NCBI GenBank assembly: GCA_017398625.1
Contig: JAFQFP010000011.1
Span: 1 to 43,870, forward strand
Length of the DNA stretch: 43,870 bases
Direction of reading: 5' to 3'
From: Oscillospiraceae bacterium
Lineage (GTDB): Bacteria > Bacillota > Clostridia > Oscillospirales > Oscillospiraceae
Each line of letters begins with the position of its first letter. Within the stretch, counting starts at the first letter, position 1. Shown one piece after another: positions 23,270 through 31,804 of this stretch. The notes beneath the pieces were generated by a model. The model was not told where the DNA came from. It worked only from the letters and a program-made list of their open reading frames with translations, and ran no database searches. A program made the position numbers and the translations under genes.

Positions 23270-24292
23270 TCAGGAATTGGGATAGGCCTCCGCTTCGGTG
23301 TATCCGGCGAAGGTATACTTGATCCATTCGCCGTTCTCACCCATTCGGACATAGATGTGACCATGGGTCTCCATCTCCATCCAGTCCACAAAAACCCTTA
23401 CATACTCAGCAGGCAGATCGCCGTCCAGCTCATTAGAAACGGGAGGAAAGTAAATAACAAATTCCGTGGGCAGATCCATGGAACCGGACATGGCCTTCTC
23501 AAAATCAGCCCATCCCCGACTGCCGGAATCCCAGATGCCTTCCATGAAAATCAGAGAATTGCTGTCCTTCTGATCGAAGCAGACAAATCTTCCATCATCG
23601 CTGTTCCAGTAGCCCGTCAGCCAGCTCCAGAATTCCTGCATCTGGGCAAAGGTGGCGTATTGGACATTGTGGCTGGCATCGTAGGCGTCGTCGTAGCTGT
23701 AGCCGCTGAAGGTGTAGGTGCGGAGGGTATCGTCCGGCGCTTCTACAGTGATGGTGCCGTGATCCAGACCGGAGATATCCACCATCATGGTGTAGCGCAG
23801 CTCCTTTAGATTCAGACTGTCTGCCGCGTCACCGCTGACGGGCGGATAGGTCAGGTTCATGGTATACATGCCGCTGCTGTGCTGGTACAGGCCGCTGACG
23901 GTGGCGGGGTCCCGTCTGTACGGCTGGGGATTCTCCCAGAAGCCACCCAGGAAGGCGGGCATCCCGTCGGCATAGGTGAAGTAAGCGAACCGGCCGTCAT
24001 CCCCGATCCAGCATCCGGCGATCTTTTCCCACAGGATCTCCTCCGGTGACAGCGTTATTTCCGGTTTTTCCGTTGTGGCGGGGGTTGGATCACGCTCTTC
24101 CGGCTCCGTGGCAACCGCTCCGACGGTGGACGCCGCGGTCTCCTCCGGTTCCGTGGGCAGGGTGATTTCTGCCGATTCGGAGGGTGCGGTAGTCTCCTTG
24201 CCGCCGATGTTGATTTGAATGGAAACACCATCACAGGCTGTTAAAGACGCCAACATCACGAGGATGGCGATTATACAGATCATTCGTTTCAT
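23270..24292 (-). CDS. Lipoprotein with two tandem WxxDDGRF repeats; last gene of the long operon
   Basis: A 340-residue predicted lipoprotein: the signal ends LASLTAC (Cys about 18-20) and is followed by a Thr/Glu/Pro-rich linker. The mature part holds two copies of a ~110-residue unit. Copy 1 runs from GCWIGDDGRFAYF through LTYPPVSGD to RTYTFSGYSYDDAY; copy 2 from GYWNSDDGRFVCF through IYFPPVSNE to IKYTFAGYTEAEAY. I recognise no named domain; the beta-rich pattern suggests a binding domain. The ATG at 24292 has AAGGAGG upstream, overlapping the stop of the preceding gene (10-bp gap). No obvious terminator lies in the 164 bp beyond it. Confidence 0.85.
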   Translation of the reverse strand: MKRMICIIAILVMLASLTACDGVSIQINIGGKETTAPSESAEITLPTEPEETAASTVGAVATEPEERDPTPATTEKPEITLSPEEILWEKIAGCWIGDDGRFAYFTYADGMPAFLGGFWENPQPYRRDPATVSGLYQHSSGMYTMNLTYPPVSGDAADSLNLKELRYTMMVDISGLDHGTITVEAPDDTLRTYTFSGYSYDDAYDASHNVQYATFAQMQEFWSWLTGYWNSDDGRFVCFDQKDSNSLIFMEGIWDSGSRGWADFEKAMSGSMDLPTEFVIYFPPVSNELDGDLPAEYVRVFVDWMEMETHGHIYVRMGENGEWIKYTFAGYTEAEAYPNS

Positions 24293-24302
24293 TGCAGCCT
24301 CC

Positions 24303-25490
24303 TTATATTTCTCCGATTGCGATCTGTGCATGTTCCGCGAAGCCCCAACCGGAATTGGATGCGTACACCTCCAGCAGCGTTCCGTCGAAGCGGATGTGGT
24401 TGCGGAAATCCTCCCGCTGGGCCACCCAGTTCTGGTTGGGAATGATATCGGAACCGAAGATCAGATCCGCCTCACCATAGCGGGCCGCCTTGTCGCTGAG
24501 ACCGGAGTACCAGCAGGAAAGGACGGTCTTATCCTTGAAGGTCATCACCATCCGCTCCCGGTTGTTCTGCCAGGCATAGGTGTCGTTCCCCAGCTCCTTG
24601 AACTCGAAGATTTCGGTCAGTTCTCCGTCAATGTAGCAGAGCATCTGGATGCCGCCTCCCAGATCCGCCCGGAAGTGGTCCACCACCTGGGCACCGCTGT
24701 CGTTGTAGGTGATGGTGTAGTTGTGGGCGGCATTGCGGGTGACGGCGGCATTGGTGCCGCCGAACATCTCCGCCGCCATGACCATGCCCCGCTGGAGCAT
24801 GGCCCAGTCGCCCTCCTCGGTGAAGCTGGCACCCATGGCCAGCTCCATGGACTGGAACGCGATCAGGTACAGGAAGACACTGTCATGGTAGTCTTTGTCC
24901 TCGTTATAGGCTTCCAGATGCTTTTCCACGAAGTTTTCAAACACAGCAACCATAACGGATTGCTCATTGTAATAGTCCAGAAAATTCTTCAGGACCTCAG
25001 CCTCCACCGTATAAAAAGGCTCCGGGGTCGGTTCCATGATAGGGGGTGGTGCCGTCAGATCTGCGTCCTTGGCATACATGGCGAAAAAATCCTGCAGATT
25101 CTCCGCCGTCAGGGAATCGGGTCCCTGATAGGTGTTTGTCCGTTCCGTATTCCACAGGCCGTCCATGGGCATAACGGCATCCTCATCCAGGGTATCCTCC
25201 GGAGGGATCAGCTCCATGCCGATCAGGGCCATGGCCCATGCCAGCTCTTCGTCTACGGTATAGTAGGTTGGCTCCGGGATCCCCTCCAGGGGGTCTGTCC
25301 ACTCTTTGATATGGGCCGGAATGTCCGGTACGGTTTCCCGGGGGCCCTCCGCGACGGGTTTGTCGTCCCTGATTCCACCAAACAGATCGCTCAGGTCCGG
25401 ATTTTCGCCCTTGGGCTGATCAGAATTTCCCCCGAAGCAGCCTGTCAGAAAGAGGGAAACGCAAAGAATCATCGCAAAAATTCGTTTCAT
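24303..25490 (-). CDS. Lipoprotein of unknown function (long operon)
   Basis: A 395-residue predicted lipoprotein; the signal MKRIFAMILCVSLFLTGC places the modified Cys at 18. An acidic, Asp/Pro-rich linker (residues ~20-60) precedes a folded part of mixed composition. Notable segments are FLDYYNEQSVMVAVFENFVEK, GDWAMLQRGMVMAAEMFGG, YTITYNDSGAQVVDHFRADLGGG (quoted in part) and a C-terminal beta-rich region. No catalytic motif or known domain is visible to me. The ATG at 25490 follows ATAGGAGGCTGG. It lies 13 bp after the large secreted protein gene and 10 bp before the repeat lipoprotein gene. Confidence 0.85.
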   Translation of the reverse strand: MKRIFAMILCVSLFLTGCFGGNSDQPKGENPDLSDLFGGIRDDKPVAEGPRETVPDIPAHIKEWTDPLEGIPEPTYYTVDEELAWAMALIGMELIPPEDTLDEDAVMPMDGLWNTERTNTYQGPDSLTAENLQDFFAMYAKDADLTAPPPIMEPTPEPFYTVEAEVLKNFLDYYNEQSVMVAVFENFVEKHLEAYNEDKDYHDSVFLYLIAFQSMELAMGASFTEEGDWAMLQRGMVMAAEMFGGTNAAVTRNAAHNYTITYNDSGAQVVDHFRADLGGGIQMLCYIDGELTEIFEFKELGNDTYAWQNNRERMVMTFKDKTVLSCWYSGLSDKAARYGEADLIFGSDIIPNQNWVAQREDFRNHIRFDGTLLEVYASNSGWGFAEHAQIAIGEI

Positions 25491-25503
25491 ACAAGCCAGC
25501 CTC

Positions 25504-27000
25504 CTATCCGCCGATATGGAGCGTGATACCACCCTCCAACGGTCTCCAAATGTTGGCGTCCCAGATCACAGCCTCTTCTCCTGCGCCGATATCATTCTTG
25601 GACTCTCCAAAAAAGACCATACCCACATCACCGGAGGCGCGATCCCTGACAATGCGGATGCCGTCACCGCCGCCTTCCATGCCCTCTGCGTGAAGGGCCA
25701 TGTCCACATCCACGTAACCAACCAGACCGTCCACGCCCTCCTGCTGGAAGCCAATGGAGGTTTCAACCGAGATGTACCGGGTAGAAGATACATATACTTC
25801 ATCCACATCGAAGTCGGAACTGGTAAACTTGATCCGCATGGGCAGCCCTTTGGATTTACTGGAGAAAGTCCGGAGCAGATCCGACGCTGTGATCCGGAAA
25901 GATGCCTCCCGCATAATGATGGATCGGTTGATGATCGTGCCGCCGCCCATACGGACCTTGTAGGGACCGGAAAGGACCTCGTTGAGCCAGCCTTCCTTGA
26001 AATTGCCGAATTTGCTGTTCCAGAGCTTCGCGTCAAAGGGGCTCATATTATGGTTGGCATACACCGCCACGGTTCCTTCAAAAAGGCCCAGCGGAGATCT
26101 GGTGCTGGTGCTTTCACCGTACATATCCACCACCACGCTCCACCGCTGTAGGTTGTTTTCCGACCCCCAGAAGGAGAAGTAGCGGTCCCGGGTGCTGACG
26201 ATCTTCAGGCGCCAGGTGCCGGAGCTGCCTCCCCGCTGCTCCAGAATCAGGTCGACCGCGTCATAGAAGTCCTTCAAAAATTCCTTAGCATTGACGGCAT
26301 CCACACGGCGCTTCCACCGCTCCACATCCAGCTTGTATTCCTGATAGGAAACCTTTATGGTTTCAATCAGCAAGGCCGCCGGATTGATCTTTATCTTACC
26401 CCAATCCATAATATACGACTTGATAAAGTCATCGTAGGATTCGTTGAATAGCTTCCAGACGATGGAGTCCAAAGCACCTTCCTTGATTTTGTCACCCGCC
26501 ATACCCGCCTCCAGGATAATGGCATCGATGGCAAGCTCCGCAATGCTCTGTCCCTTATCTTCGCTGAGCAGGACCTTTACGGTATCCTCTGCCAGTAATT
26601 TGACTATCCCCCGGCCTGTATCGCCGCCCAGGATCTGAGCCAAATTTTGGACGATGCGAATGCCATCCTCATAGGTGATTGCCCGGTCCCTTTCGGCTGC
26701 CTTGATCTTTTCATTGGCATTCACGACATCCTTTTCACTGAGGCCCGTCTTTTCAAACAGCTCCGCGATGGCTTCATTGATATCGCTCAGGTCATAGTTG
26801 TGGGTACAGCGGAGGGTACCGCTGAATTTCATGTCGCCTACGGTCAGCGAAGCGGGATATACCCGGCCATCCTTGCCATAATCGAAACGGCTGTAATCCA
26901 CGCCGGCATAGTCAGCGGAAACCGTGGGCGCTGCCCAAAGAACCATGGAAAACACCATGGTCAAGCAAAGGCAACAACTCAAAAACCGCTTGATTTTCAT
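25504..27000 (-). CDS. Large secreted protein, paralogue A (long operon)
   Basis: A 498-residue exported protein of unknown function. A signal peptide (CCLCLTMVFSMVLWAAPTVSA) has no lipobox, so the protein is probably released or loosely wall-bound. It opens with YAGVDYSRFDYGKDGRVYP, continues with a helical region (residues ~60-250), and ends in a beta-rich part. It is paralogous to the protein at 31805-33244. Shared marks are the GVDY.R start, WRL, an NHxMxPFD motif (NHNMSPFD here), and a C-terminal Leu-x-Gly-Gly-x-x-x-x-Ile-x-Gly ending. The start overlaps the upstream gene by ATGA (4 bp), so translation is coupled. Confidence 0.87.
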   Translation of the reverse strand: MKIKRFLSCCLCLTMVFSMVLWAAPTVSADYAGVDYSRFDYGKDGRVYPASLTVGDMKFSGTLRCTHNYDLSDINEAIAELFEKTGLSEKDVVNANEKIKAAERDRAITYEDGIRIVQNLAQILGGDTGRGIVKLLAEDTVKVLLSEDKGQSIAELAIDAIILEAGMAGDKIKEGALDSIVWKLFNESYDDFIKSYIMDWGKIKINPAALLIETIKVSYQEYKLDVERWKRRVDAVNAKEFLKDFYDAVDLILEQRGGSSGTWRLKIVSTRDRYFSFWGSENNLQRWSVVVDMYGESTSTRSPLGLFEGTVAVYANHNMSPFDAKLWNSKFGNFKEGWLNEVLSGPYKVRMGGGTIINRSIIMREASFRITASDLLRTFSSKSKGLPMRIKFTSSDFDVDEVYVSSTRYISVETSIGFQQEGVDGLVGYVDVDMALHAEGMEGGGDGIRIVRDRASGDVGMVFFGESKNDIGAGEEAVIWDANIWRPLEGGITLHIGG

Positions 27001-28025
27001 GAGATCCTTCCTTCCAGGCTGTCGCAGAATGCAGCCATTTCGTCCGTCAGCCGGTCGCTCGCTCTGGCGGCGGCCAGATGCTCCTGATACAGTTCTTCCT
27101 CTCCGGCGCTGAGCCAGAAAGCAGCCGCCATGGCGTTGAGTCCGGGATGGGTCTCATCCAGAGCCAGACCGCCACGGAGATAGGCAAGGATCGTTTCCGG
27201 ACTTTCCACATTGATAGCCTGGGCGGCACATACCAAATAGGTATCCGCCAGGAAGGGATTGGTTTGCAGGGCTTTCTCATAGAAGTCCAGTGCCAGCCAT
27301 TGGTCACCGTATTTCAGTGCCACTGCGGCACGGGTATAGTGGTATTCGGTACTGAACTCATAGCCGCAGCGTTCCGCCGCAATGGGCTCTGCGGGCCACA
27401 GGTCCAGCAGATGGTCTTCAAAAGCCTCCAGCTTTTCTTTCAGCTCCTTCAGACCGGCGGTACTCATGCCGGGAAGGGCGTCAAAGCCTTCCACACCATG
27501 GACCTTCTGAGGATTCAGGGCAGCCATCTCCAAGCAGGCTTCTGCCCGGGCGGTGTCGCCGGTTTCCTTGCACACCAGTGCCTCCAGCATAAACGGACAG
27601 GGGCAGGCCATGCTGATGGCACCGATGGTATCCCAATCTGCATAGCGGTCGGTTTTGATCGCTTCACCCCGGGCCTCCAGCAGCAGATCCGCGGCGTAGC
27701 GCAGGGAACTGGTACAGCTGAGGGCATAGCACAGATCGTACTCCGCAGGCCAGACAAGGCCGTAGGAAAGGAGATTCAAGCCTTCATCCCGGAGGGCCAG
27801 AATCGTCTGGGCATAATCTGCCAGGGGCGCTGCTTCGCTGCCCAGCTCCAGCTTTACCTTACGGGCCTGCTCCAGCTCGGCAGTCAGGCTCAGATAATCG
27901 GCATCCGTGCCGGTATTTCCCTCCACAGGGTTTGCGGCGGGATCTGTTTCGCGTATGCCTTCCAGCAGACCGCAGCCGGACAGTGTGAAAACCATGATCA
28001 AAAGCATTGCGATCCATCGTTTCAT
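26997..28025 (-). CDS. Lipoprotein with TPR-like helical repeats (long operon)
   Basis: A 342-residue predicted lipoprotein (MKRWIAMLLIMVFTLSGC, Cys18). The second ATG, at 28025, is preferred because GAGAGG lies 9 bp upstream; the first, at 28031, is only 3 bp from it. The mature protein is almost all alpha-helical with tetratricopeptide-like pairs, for example TRAAVALKYGDQWLALDFYEK followed by ALQTNPFLADTYLVCAAQAI (each quoted in part). It may act as a scaffold for other exported proteins of the operon. It lies 58 bp after the preceding lipoprotein gene, with a hairpin in the gap, and overlaps the next gene by 4 bp. Confidence 0.86.
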   Translation of the reverse strand: MKRWIAMLLIMVFTLSGCGLLEGIRETDPAANPVEGNTGTDADYLSLTAELEQARKVKLELGSEAAPLADYAQTILALRDEGLNLLSYGLVWPAEYDLCYALSCTSSLRYAADLLLEARGEAIKTDRYADWDTIGAISMACPCPFMLEALVCKETGDTARAEACLEMAALNPQKVHGVEGFDALPGMSTAGLKELKEKLEAFEDHLLDLWPAEPIAAERCGYEFSTEYHYTRAAVALKYGDQWLALDFYEKALQTNPFLADTYLVCAAQAINVESPETILAYLRGGLALDETHPGLNAMAAAFWLSAGEEELYQEHLAAARASDRLTDEMAAFCDSLEGRIS

Positions 28026-28049
28026 GTTCATTCACCTCTCTTGTGATTC

Positions 28050-28073
28050 AGCCGGGAGGCTTTCCTCCCGGCT
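28050..28073 (-). promoter_or_regulatory. Intercistronic hairpin within the long operon
   Basis: Perfect 10-bp stem AGCCGGGAGG/CCTCCCGGCT with a 4-nt loop in the widest gap of the operon. No T-run follows on the minus strand, so it looks like an mRNA processing or stability element more than a terminator. Confidence 0.55.
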
Positions 28074-28083
28074 GTGTTATTGC

Positions 28084-29055
28084 TTAGTAGCTCAGATTCT
28101 CCACCATGTCAGAGAAGCCTACCTCCAGCATACAGTCGTAGTCATAGTAATTGCTGATGGCGTAGACTCCGTCCTTCTGCAGACAGCAGCGGTAGCCGTC
28201 CTCACCGTCGGACTCCCAGACCACTTCCCAGCCCAGGTCCTTGAGCTGCTGGGCATAGTCGATGGCATCCTGGTTGACGGTGCAGTAGTAGCTGAACCAT
28301 GCGGCGTAATACTCGTCAGGCAGAGTGTCAGAGGACAGATCAAAGTCCACATCCTCATAGCCATCGGTATAATCGTTGATGGTGTAATTGTCGTGGTCAT
28401 AGGTGACCATGCCCACCTGGGGCAGAGGGATACCGCTGATGGATGCGGGCAGCTCAAACAGGTTGTCGGTGGCGCTGACACTCACCCAGTAGTCGTACTC
28501 CTGGTCGTTGTGCATCAGATTGGCGAAGATCTCCATGAACCAGCCGTTGCCGAAGAACTCGTAAATACACCATTCTCCGTCTTCGATCTGACCGCCGGTC
28601 ATGCCCTTGGCCTCCACCGCCGCCACGAAGGTGTCCAGCTGCTCCTTGGTGGCGTAGAAGCCCACGCCGTATTCCCGGTAATCCTCGTAGCTGTCGTAGG
28701 TCAGGGGGCCGATGCTGTAATCGCCGTTGAGAGTATCGTGGTCGTAGTCCTTGAAGGTGGTCTGGTCCACCTTGACCCCCTCGGGTGCTTCGGGGAAGCA
28801 GTCGGGCAGGAATTCGCTGTCCCAGACATGAAAGATGTACGCACCGTATTTGTTCTCGTCCCAGCCCTCGGGCATCAGGGCCTCCAGCGCATCCAGGGCA
28901 TCGTCAATATCCTCCAGATCCTCCTGGGAGAGGATGGGATCCTCGTTTCCGCCAATGGCAGGAGCGTTCGTTTGCTTGGGGTCCTCCCCACCGCCGCAGG
29001 CAGCCAGGGACAGGAGCATGGTCAATGCAAGGATCAGCGCAAGCATTTTTCTCAT
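28084..29055 (-). CDS. Acidic lipoprotein of unknown function (long operon)
   Basis: A 323-residue predicted lipoprotein: MRKMLALILALTMLLSLAAC gives Cys20, followed by GGGEDPKQ. The mature part is rich in Asp, Glu and Tyr. It appears to hold two related halves with similar ends, FYATKEQLDTFVAAVEAKGM and NQDAIDYAQQLKDLGWEVVW; each looks like a helix following a beta sheet. No known domain or catalytic motif is visible. The ATG at 29055 follows ATGGAGGTAACGACT. It lies 34 bp after the next lipoprotein gene upstream. Confidence 0.86.
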   Translation of the reverse strand: MRKMLALILALTMLLSLAACGGGEDPKQTNAPAIGGNEDPILSQEDLEDIDDALDALEALMPEGWDENKYGAYIFHVWDSEFLPDCFPEAPEGVKVDQTTFKDYDHDTLNGDYSIGPLTYDSYEDYREYGVGFYATKEQLDTFVAAVEAKGMTGGQIEDGEWCIYEFFGNGWFMEIFANLMHNDQEYDYWVSVSATDNLFELPASISGIPLPQVGMVTYDHDNYTINDYTDGYEDVDFDLSSDTLPDEYYAAWFSYYCTVNQDAIDYAQQLKDLGWEVVWESDGEDGYRCCLQKDGVYAISNYYDYDCMLEVGFSDMVENLSY

Positions 29056-29089
29056 AGTCGTTACCTCCATTCTCAAAGCAGGTGATGAA

Positions 29090-29917
29090 TCAATTGGTGG
29101 TGATTTCCAGAGTCAGCTCTTCGTCGGCATCGGAATAGGAGACCCGGACACTGCCCCAAGAGAAGGTATAGACCTGCTCGCTGTCAGTGGACAGGGTCTC
29201 ATCGAGAACACCGCCGTTCAGGGCATAGTAGCCGGTCAGTCGCTCAAAATCCGTATCCTCCACATTTCTCAGACCGACCTTCACCGTATTGGGGCCGTCT
29301 TCGTAGGCATAGTCGAAGGTGCCCACATATTTGGCGACCTCTGCCGGAAGCTCGATGCCGTCGGCAAGCTCCAGATCGGCAAGACCCGTCAGGCTGTTGC
29401 CGCCGTCGCAGTTGGGATCATAGATGGTCAGGGTAATGTAGCGCATACTGTCGACCCACATATCACCAATCAGCAGCTCCAGCTTAAAGTCTGGGCTGAC
29501 CATGCCGGAAACCTCATGCTCCGTGTAGCCAGCGTTTGCCAGCTTTTCTCTGTAAGCTGCGACCTTGTCAAAGGTCATGGGCTTGACGACCATCTCAATG
29601 ATGCCGTCCTCCATATACCAGGTATCGTCGATGGAGGTGACGGCACCGTCATCGGGCAGCACCAGGCTGGACAGGAAGGGATACTGATCCACGGAGATCT
29701 CCATGCTCTGGGGCGCATCCTGGACGATGGGGTCGGTTTCCACGGGATCCGTTTCCTCCGGCTCGTCCTCAACCGGGTCGGGTGAGTTCTGTTCCTGCTG
29801 CCCAATGCTGCCCGATGTCTTGTCGTCATTGCTTGGAGTCTTTTCGTCACCCCCGCCACAAGCGGCAAGGGAGAGTACCATCACAAGCGCCAGCAAAAGC
29901 GCGAATAATTTTTTCAT
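29090..29917 (-). CDS. Acidic lipoprotein of unknown function (long operon)
   Basis: A 275-residue predicted lipoprotein with signal MKKLFALLLALVMVLSLAAC (Cys20) and a long Asp/Glu/Pro/Thr linker (residues ~25-70). The mature part includes TFDKVAAYREKLANAGYTEH, a helix-turn segment resembling that in the neighbouring lipoprotein (28084-29055), and a beta-rich end (YTFSWGSVRVSYSDADEELT). The two may be distant relatives, which is inference. The ribosome site AAGGAGGACAACAC precedes the ATG, and it starts 13 bp after the gene upstream. Confidence 0.87.
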   Translation of the reverse strand: MKKLFALLLALVMVLSLAACGGGDEKTPSNDDKTSGSIGQQEQNSPDPVEDEPEETDPVETDPIVQDAPQSMEISVDQYPFLSSLVLPDDGAVTSIDDTWYMEDGIIEMVVKPMTFDKVAAYREKLANAGYTEHEVSGMVSPDFKLELLIGDMWVDSMRYITLTIYDPNCDGGNSLTGLADLELADGIELPAEVAKYVGTFDYAYEDGPNTVKVGLRNVEDTDFERLTGYYALNGGVLDETLSTDSEQVYTFSWGSVRVSYSDADEELTLEITTN

Positions 29918-29930
29918 TGTGTTGTCCTCC

Positions 29931-31268
29931 TTATTTCAGTTTATGGCCGCACTTGGCGCAGAACTTTTCGCCCTTCCTGTATTTGGTCTTGCAGTTGGGG
30001 CATTTATTCTTTCCAGCAATCAGCAGGATCACCAGCACCAGAACCACCGCCAGCACAATGGCGATCCAAATAAAGATGCAAAGTCCCAGCGGTACGGGGC
30101 AGAAGCCACACAGAGAGCATTTTTCCTCGCTCGGCTCGTCAGTGGTCGGCGCATCGGCAGGTTTATTGGTATTGTCGGGGATCTCCTGCGTACCGCCGCC
30201 GTTGATCTCCAGCACATTGGACCACTCGGAGGGGCCGTGTGTGCCGGTGAAGCGGATACGCAGCTTGACGTTGGAGTCTTCCTCAATGGGTACATCAAAA
30301 TTGTATGCACCTCGGTTGCCGTTCCAGAGGCACCAATCGTCGCCTGCATCTGCGGTGCTGAACTCGATCCATTCACCGCCGTCGATGCTGACCTGCGTTT
30401 CCAAGCCGTCAAACCCATATTCGTCATTCATCAGATAGTACACACCGTTCATCCATACCGATTCGGGTGTGGTCTGCGTATATTCAATATGGCTGTTCTC
30501 GTCGCCCTCGGAAAGCACGATCTTCAGGTCGGAGATAATGGGGGCTTCGTAGACGACAGGCTCGTCGGGAACGATCTGGGTGCTGTTCTTGCCAAAGACG
30601 GCGCTTTCCGACCAACCGGAGAATTTTGACTGCTTTTCGCCGGGGCACCAGCCCTCCTCGTATTCCACCAGAGGCTCCCACTCCATATAGTAGCGGCAGC
30701 GGATATACAGGCTGTGGTTTTCTACGTCAAAGGAATAGATATCATTCTCGTAGCCGTCACCAATGTACTTTTCGGTAATGATAGCGGGCTGATAAGGCTT
30801 AAAGGTGTTTGATCCCTGGCCCTCATGGTAGGTCAGCCAGAAGAACTCAAAATCCTCCATCAGTTCCGAACGGAGTGCTATATACGAATATCCGTCCGCA
30901 TAGCCACCGGTATAATATTCGATATCCCACTGCGCATTATGCTGCCAGTTGTCCTCGCCATTCAGGGACACATCGTACTGCATCACGATCTCAAAAGACC
31001 ATAGACCGTATTTTTCATAGAATGCTTCGCTGTCAGCATTGTACTCTGCCGCCAGCAGCGCCACCTCCGGATCGGCGACCATGATCATTCGCAGATGGTC
31101 GTGATGACCTTCGGTTGCATCCCCGTCGGTATAGACGAAGTAATTGGGGGCTTTCGGTGTGGGGAATTCAAATTGCGAAATGTCGTTTTCCTCTGCTGCA
31201 AATGCGGTTGCCGGGAAAAGGGATAACAGCAATAAGAGCAGAAGAAGGACAGAAATGGTTCGTTTCAT
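29931..31268 (-). CDS. Exported protein with C-terminal membrane helix and cytoplasmic zinc ribbon (long operon)
   Basis: A 445-residue protein with an unusual layout. A signal peptide (SVLLLLLLLLSLFPATAFA) is followed by a ~360-residue extracellular part with beta-rich segments such as LETQVSIDGGEWIEFS and NVKLRIRFTGTHGPSEWSNV, which look like fibronectin-type or sugar-binding sandwiches. Then come a Pro/Thr linker, a membrane helix (~391-419, IWIAIVLAVVLVLVILLIAG) and a zinc ribbon: Cys423, Cys426, Cys437, Cys440. By the positive-inside rule the ribbon is cytoplasmic. The layout suggests outside-to-inside signalling or anchoring of a cytoplasmic partner. The start at 31268 follows TAGGAGGAAATGAT. 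Confidence 0.88.
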   Translation of the reverse strand: MKRTISVLLLLLLLLSLFPATAFAAEENDISQFEFPTPKAPNYFVYTDGDATEGHHDHLRMIMVADPEVALLAAEYNADSEAFYEKYGLWSFEIVMQYDVSLNGEDNWQHNAQWDIEYYTGGYADGYSYIALRSELMEDFEFFWLTYHEGQGSNTFKPYQPAIITEKYIGDGYENDIYSFDVENHSLYIRCRYYMEWEPLVEYEEGWCPGEKQSKFSGWSESAVFGKNSTQIVPDEPVVYEAPIISDLKIVLSEGDENSHIEYTQTTPESVWMNGVYYLMNDEYGFDGLETQVSIDGGEWIEFSTADAGDDWCLWNGNRGAYNFDVPIEEDSNVKLRIRFTGTHGPSEWSNVLEINGGGTQEIPDNTNKPADAPTTDEPSEEKCSLCGFCPVPLGLCIFIWIAIVLAVVLVLVILLIAGKNKCPNCKTKYRKGEKFCAKCGHKLK

Positions 31269-31305
31269 ATCATTTCCTCCTATTTGCTGCGGAACAACCA
31301 CTGCC

Positions 31306-31791
31306 TTACTCCATGCCTTCCATACCCTCAAACATTTCCATCATTTCCGGGTCGGTCATAGCTTCCTGCATTTCCTCAAATTCTGCCTGGACATCCGGGG
31401 GAAGTTCATCCAGGAAGTCTGTGAACTCCACTCCCTCGGCATCTCCGCCGTTGGTGAAGATGATGGAATTGGAGAAGCCGGAATAGGGCTCGTCACCGCC
31501 GGTGTCTATGGGGTCGGCGGGGCCTTCTGGGTCTGCGGATAGGTAGGCGGAAAAGTCGCCGCTTTCCAGTATGGCCAGCAGCTCCTCTTCGGAGTGGTAA
31601 TCGCCGAAGGGGGTGTCCTGAATTTCCTGGGGCTGGGTCTCGGTGCTTTCTGTGCTTTCGGTGATCTGCTTTCCGGGGTCGGCGGCGGACTGACCGGGGG
31701 TTGTGGATTCGCCGGGAGTCTCACCGCCGCCGCAGGCTGTCAGAGCCAGAAGCAGCGCAAGGGTCAGAAGTAACGCGATATACTTTCTCAT
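31306..31791 (-). CDS. Small acidic lipoprotein (long operon)
   Basis: A 161-residue predicted lipoprotein; the signal MRKYIALLLTLALLLALTAC gives Cys20, followed by GGGETPGE. The remainder is low-complexity and strongly acidic: a Ser/Thr/Glu/Gln linker, then EEELLAILESGDFSAYLSAD, and a helical, Met/Glu-rich tail ending EMFEGMEGME. No known domain. The start at 31791 follows AAGGAGGTACGGATT. It lies 13 bp after the large secreted protein gene and 37 bp before the zinc-ribbon membrane protein gene. Confidence 0.84.
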   Translation of the reverse strand: MRKYIALLLTLALLLALTACGGGETPGESTTPGQSAADPGKQITESTESTETQPQEIQDTPFGDYHSEEELLAILESGDFSAYLSADPEGPADPIDTGGDEPYSGFSNSIIFTNGGDAEGVEFTDFLDELPPDVQAEFEEMQEAMTDPEMMEMFEGMEGME

Positions 31792-31804
31792 AATCCGTAC
31801 CTCC

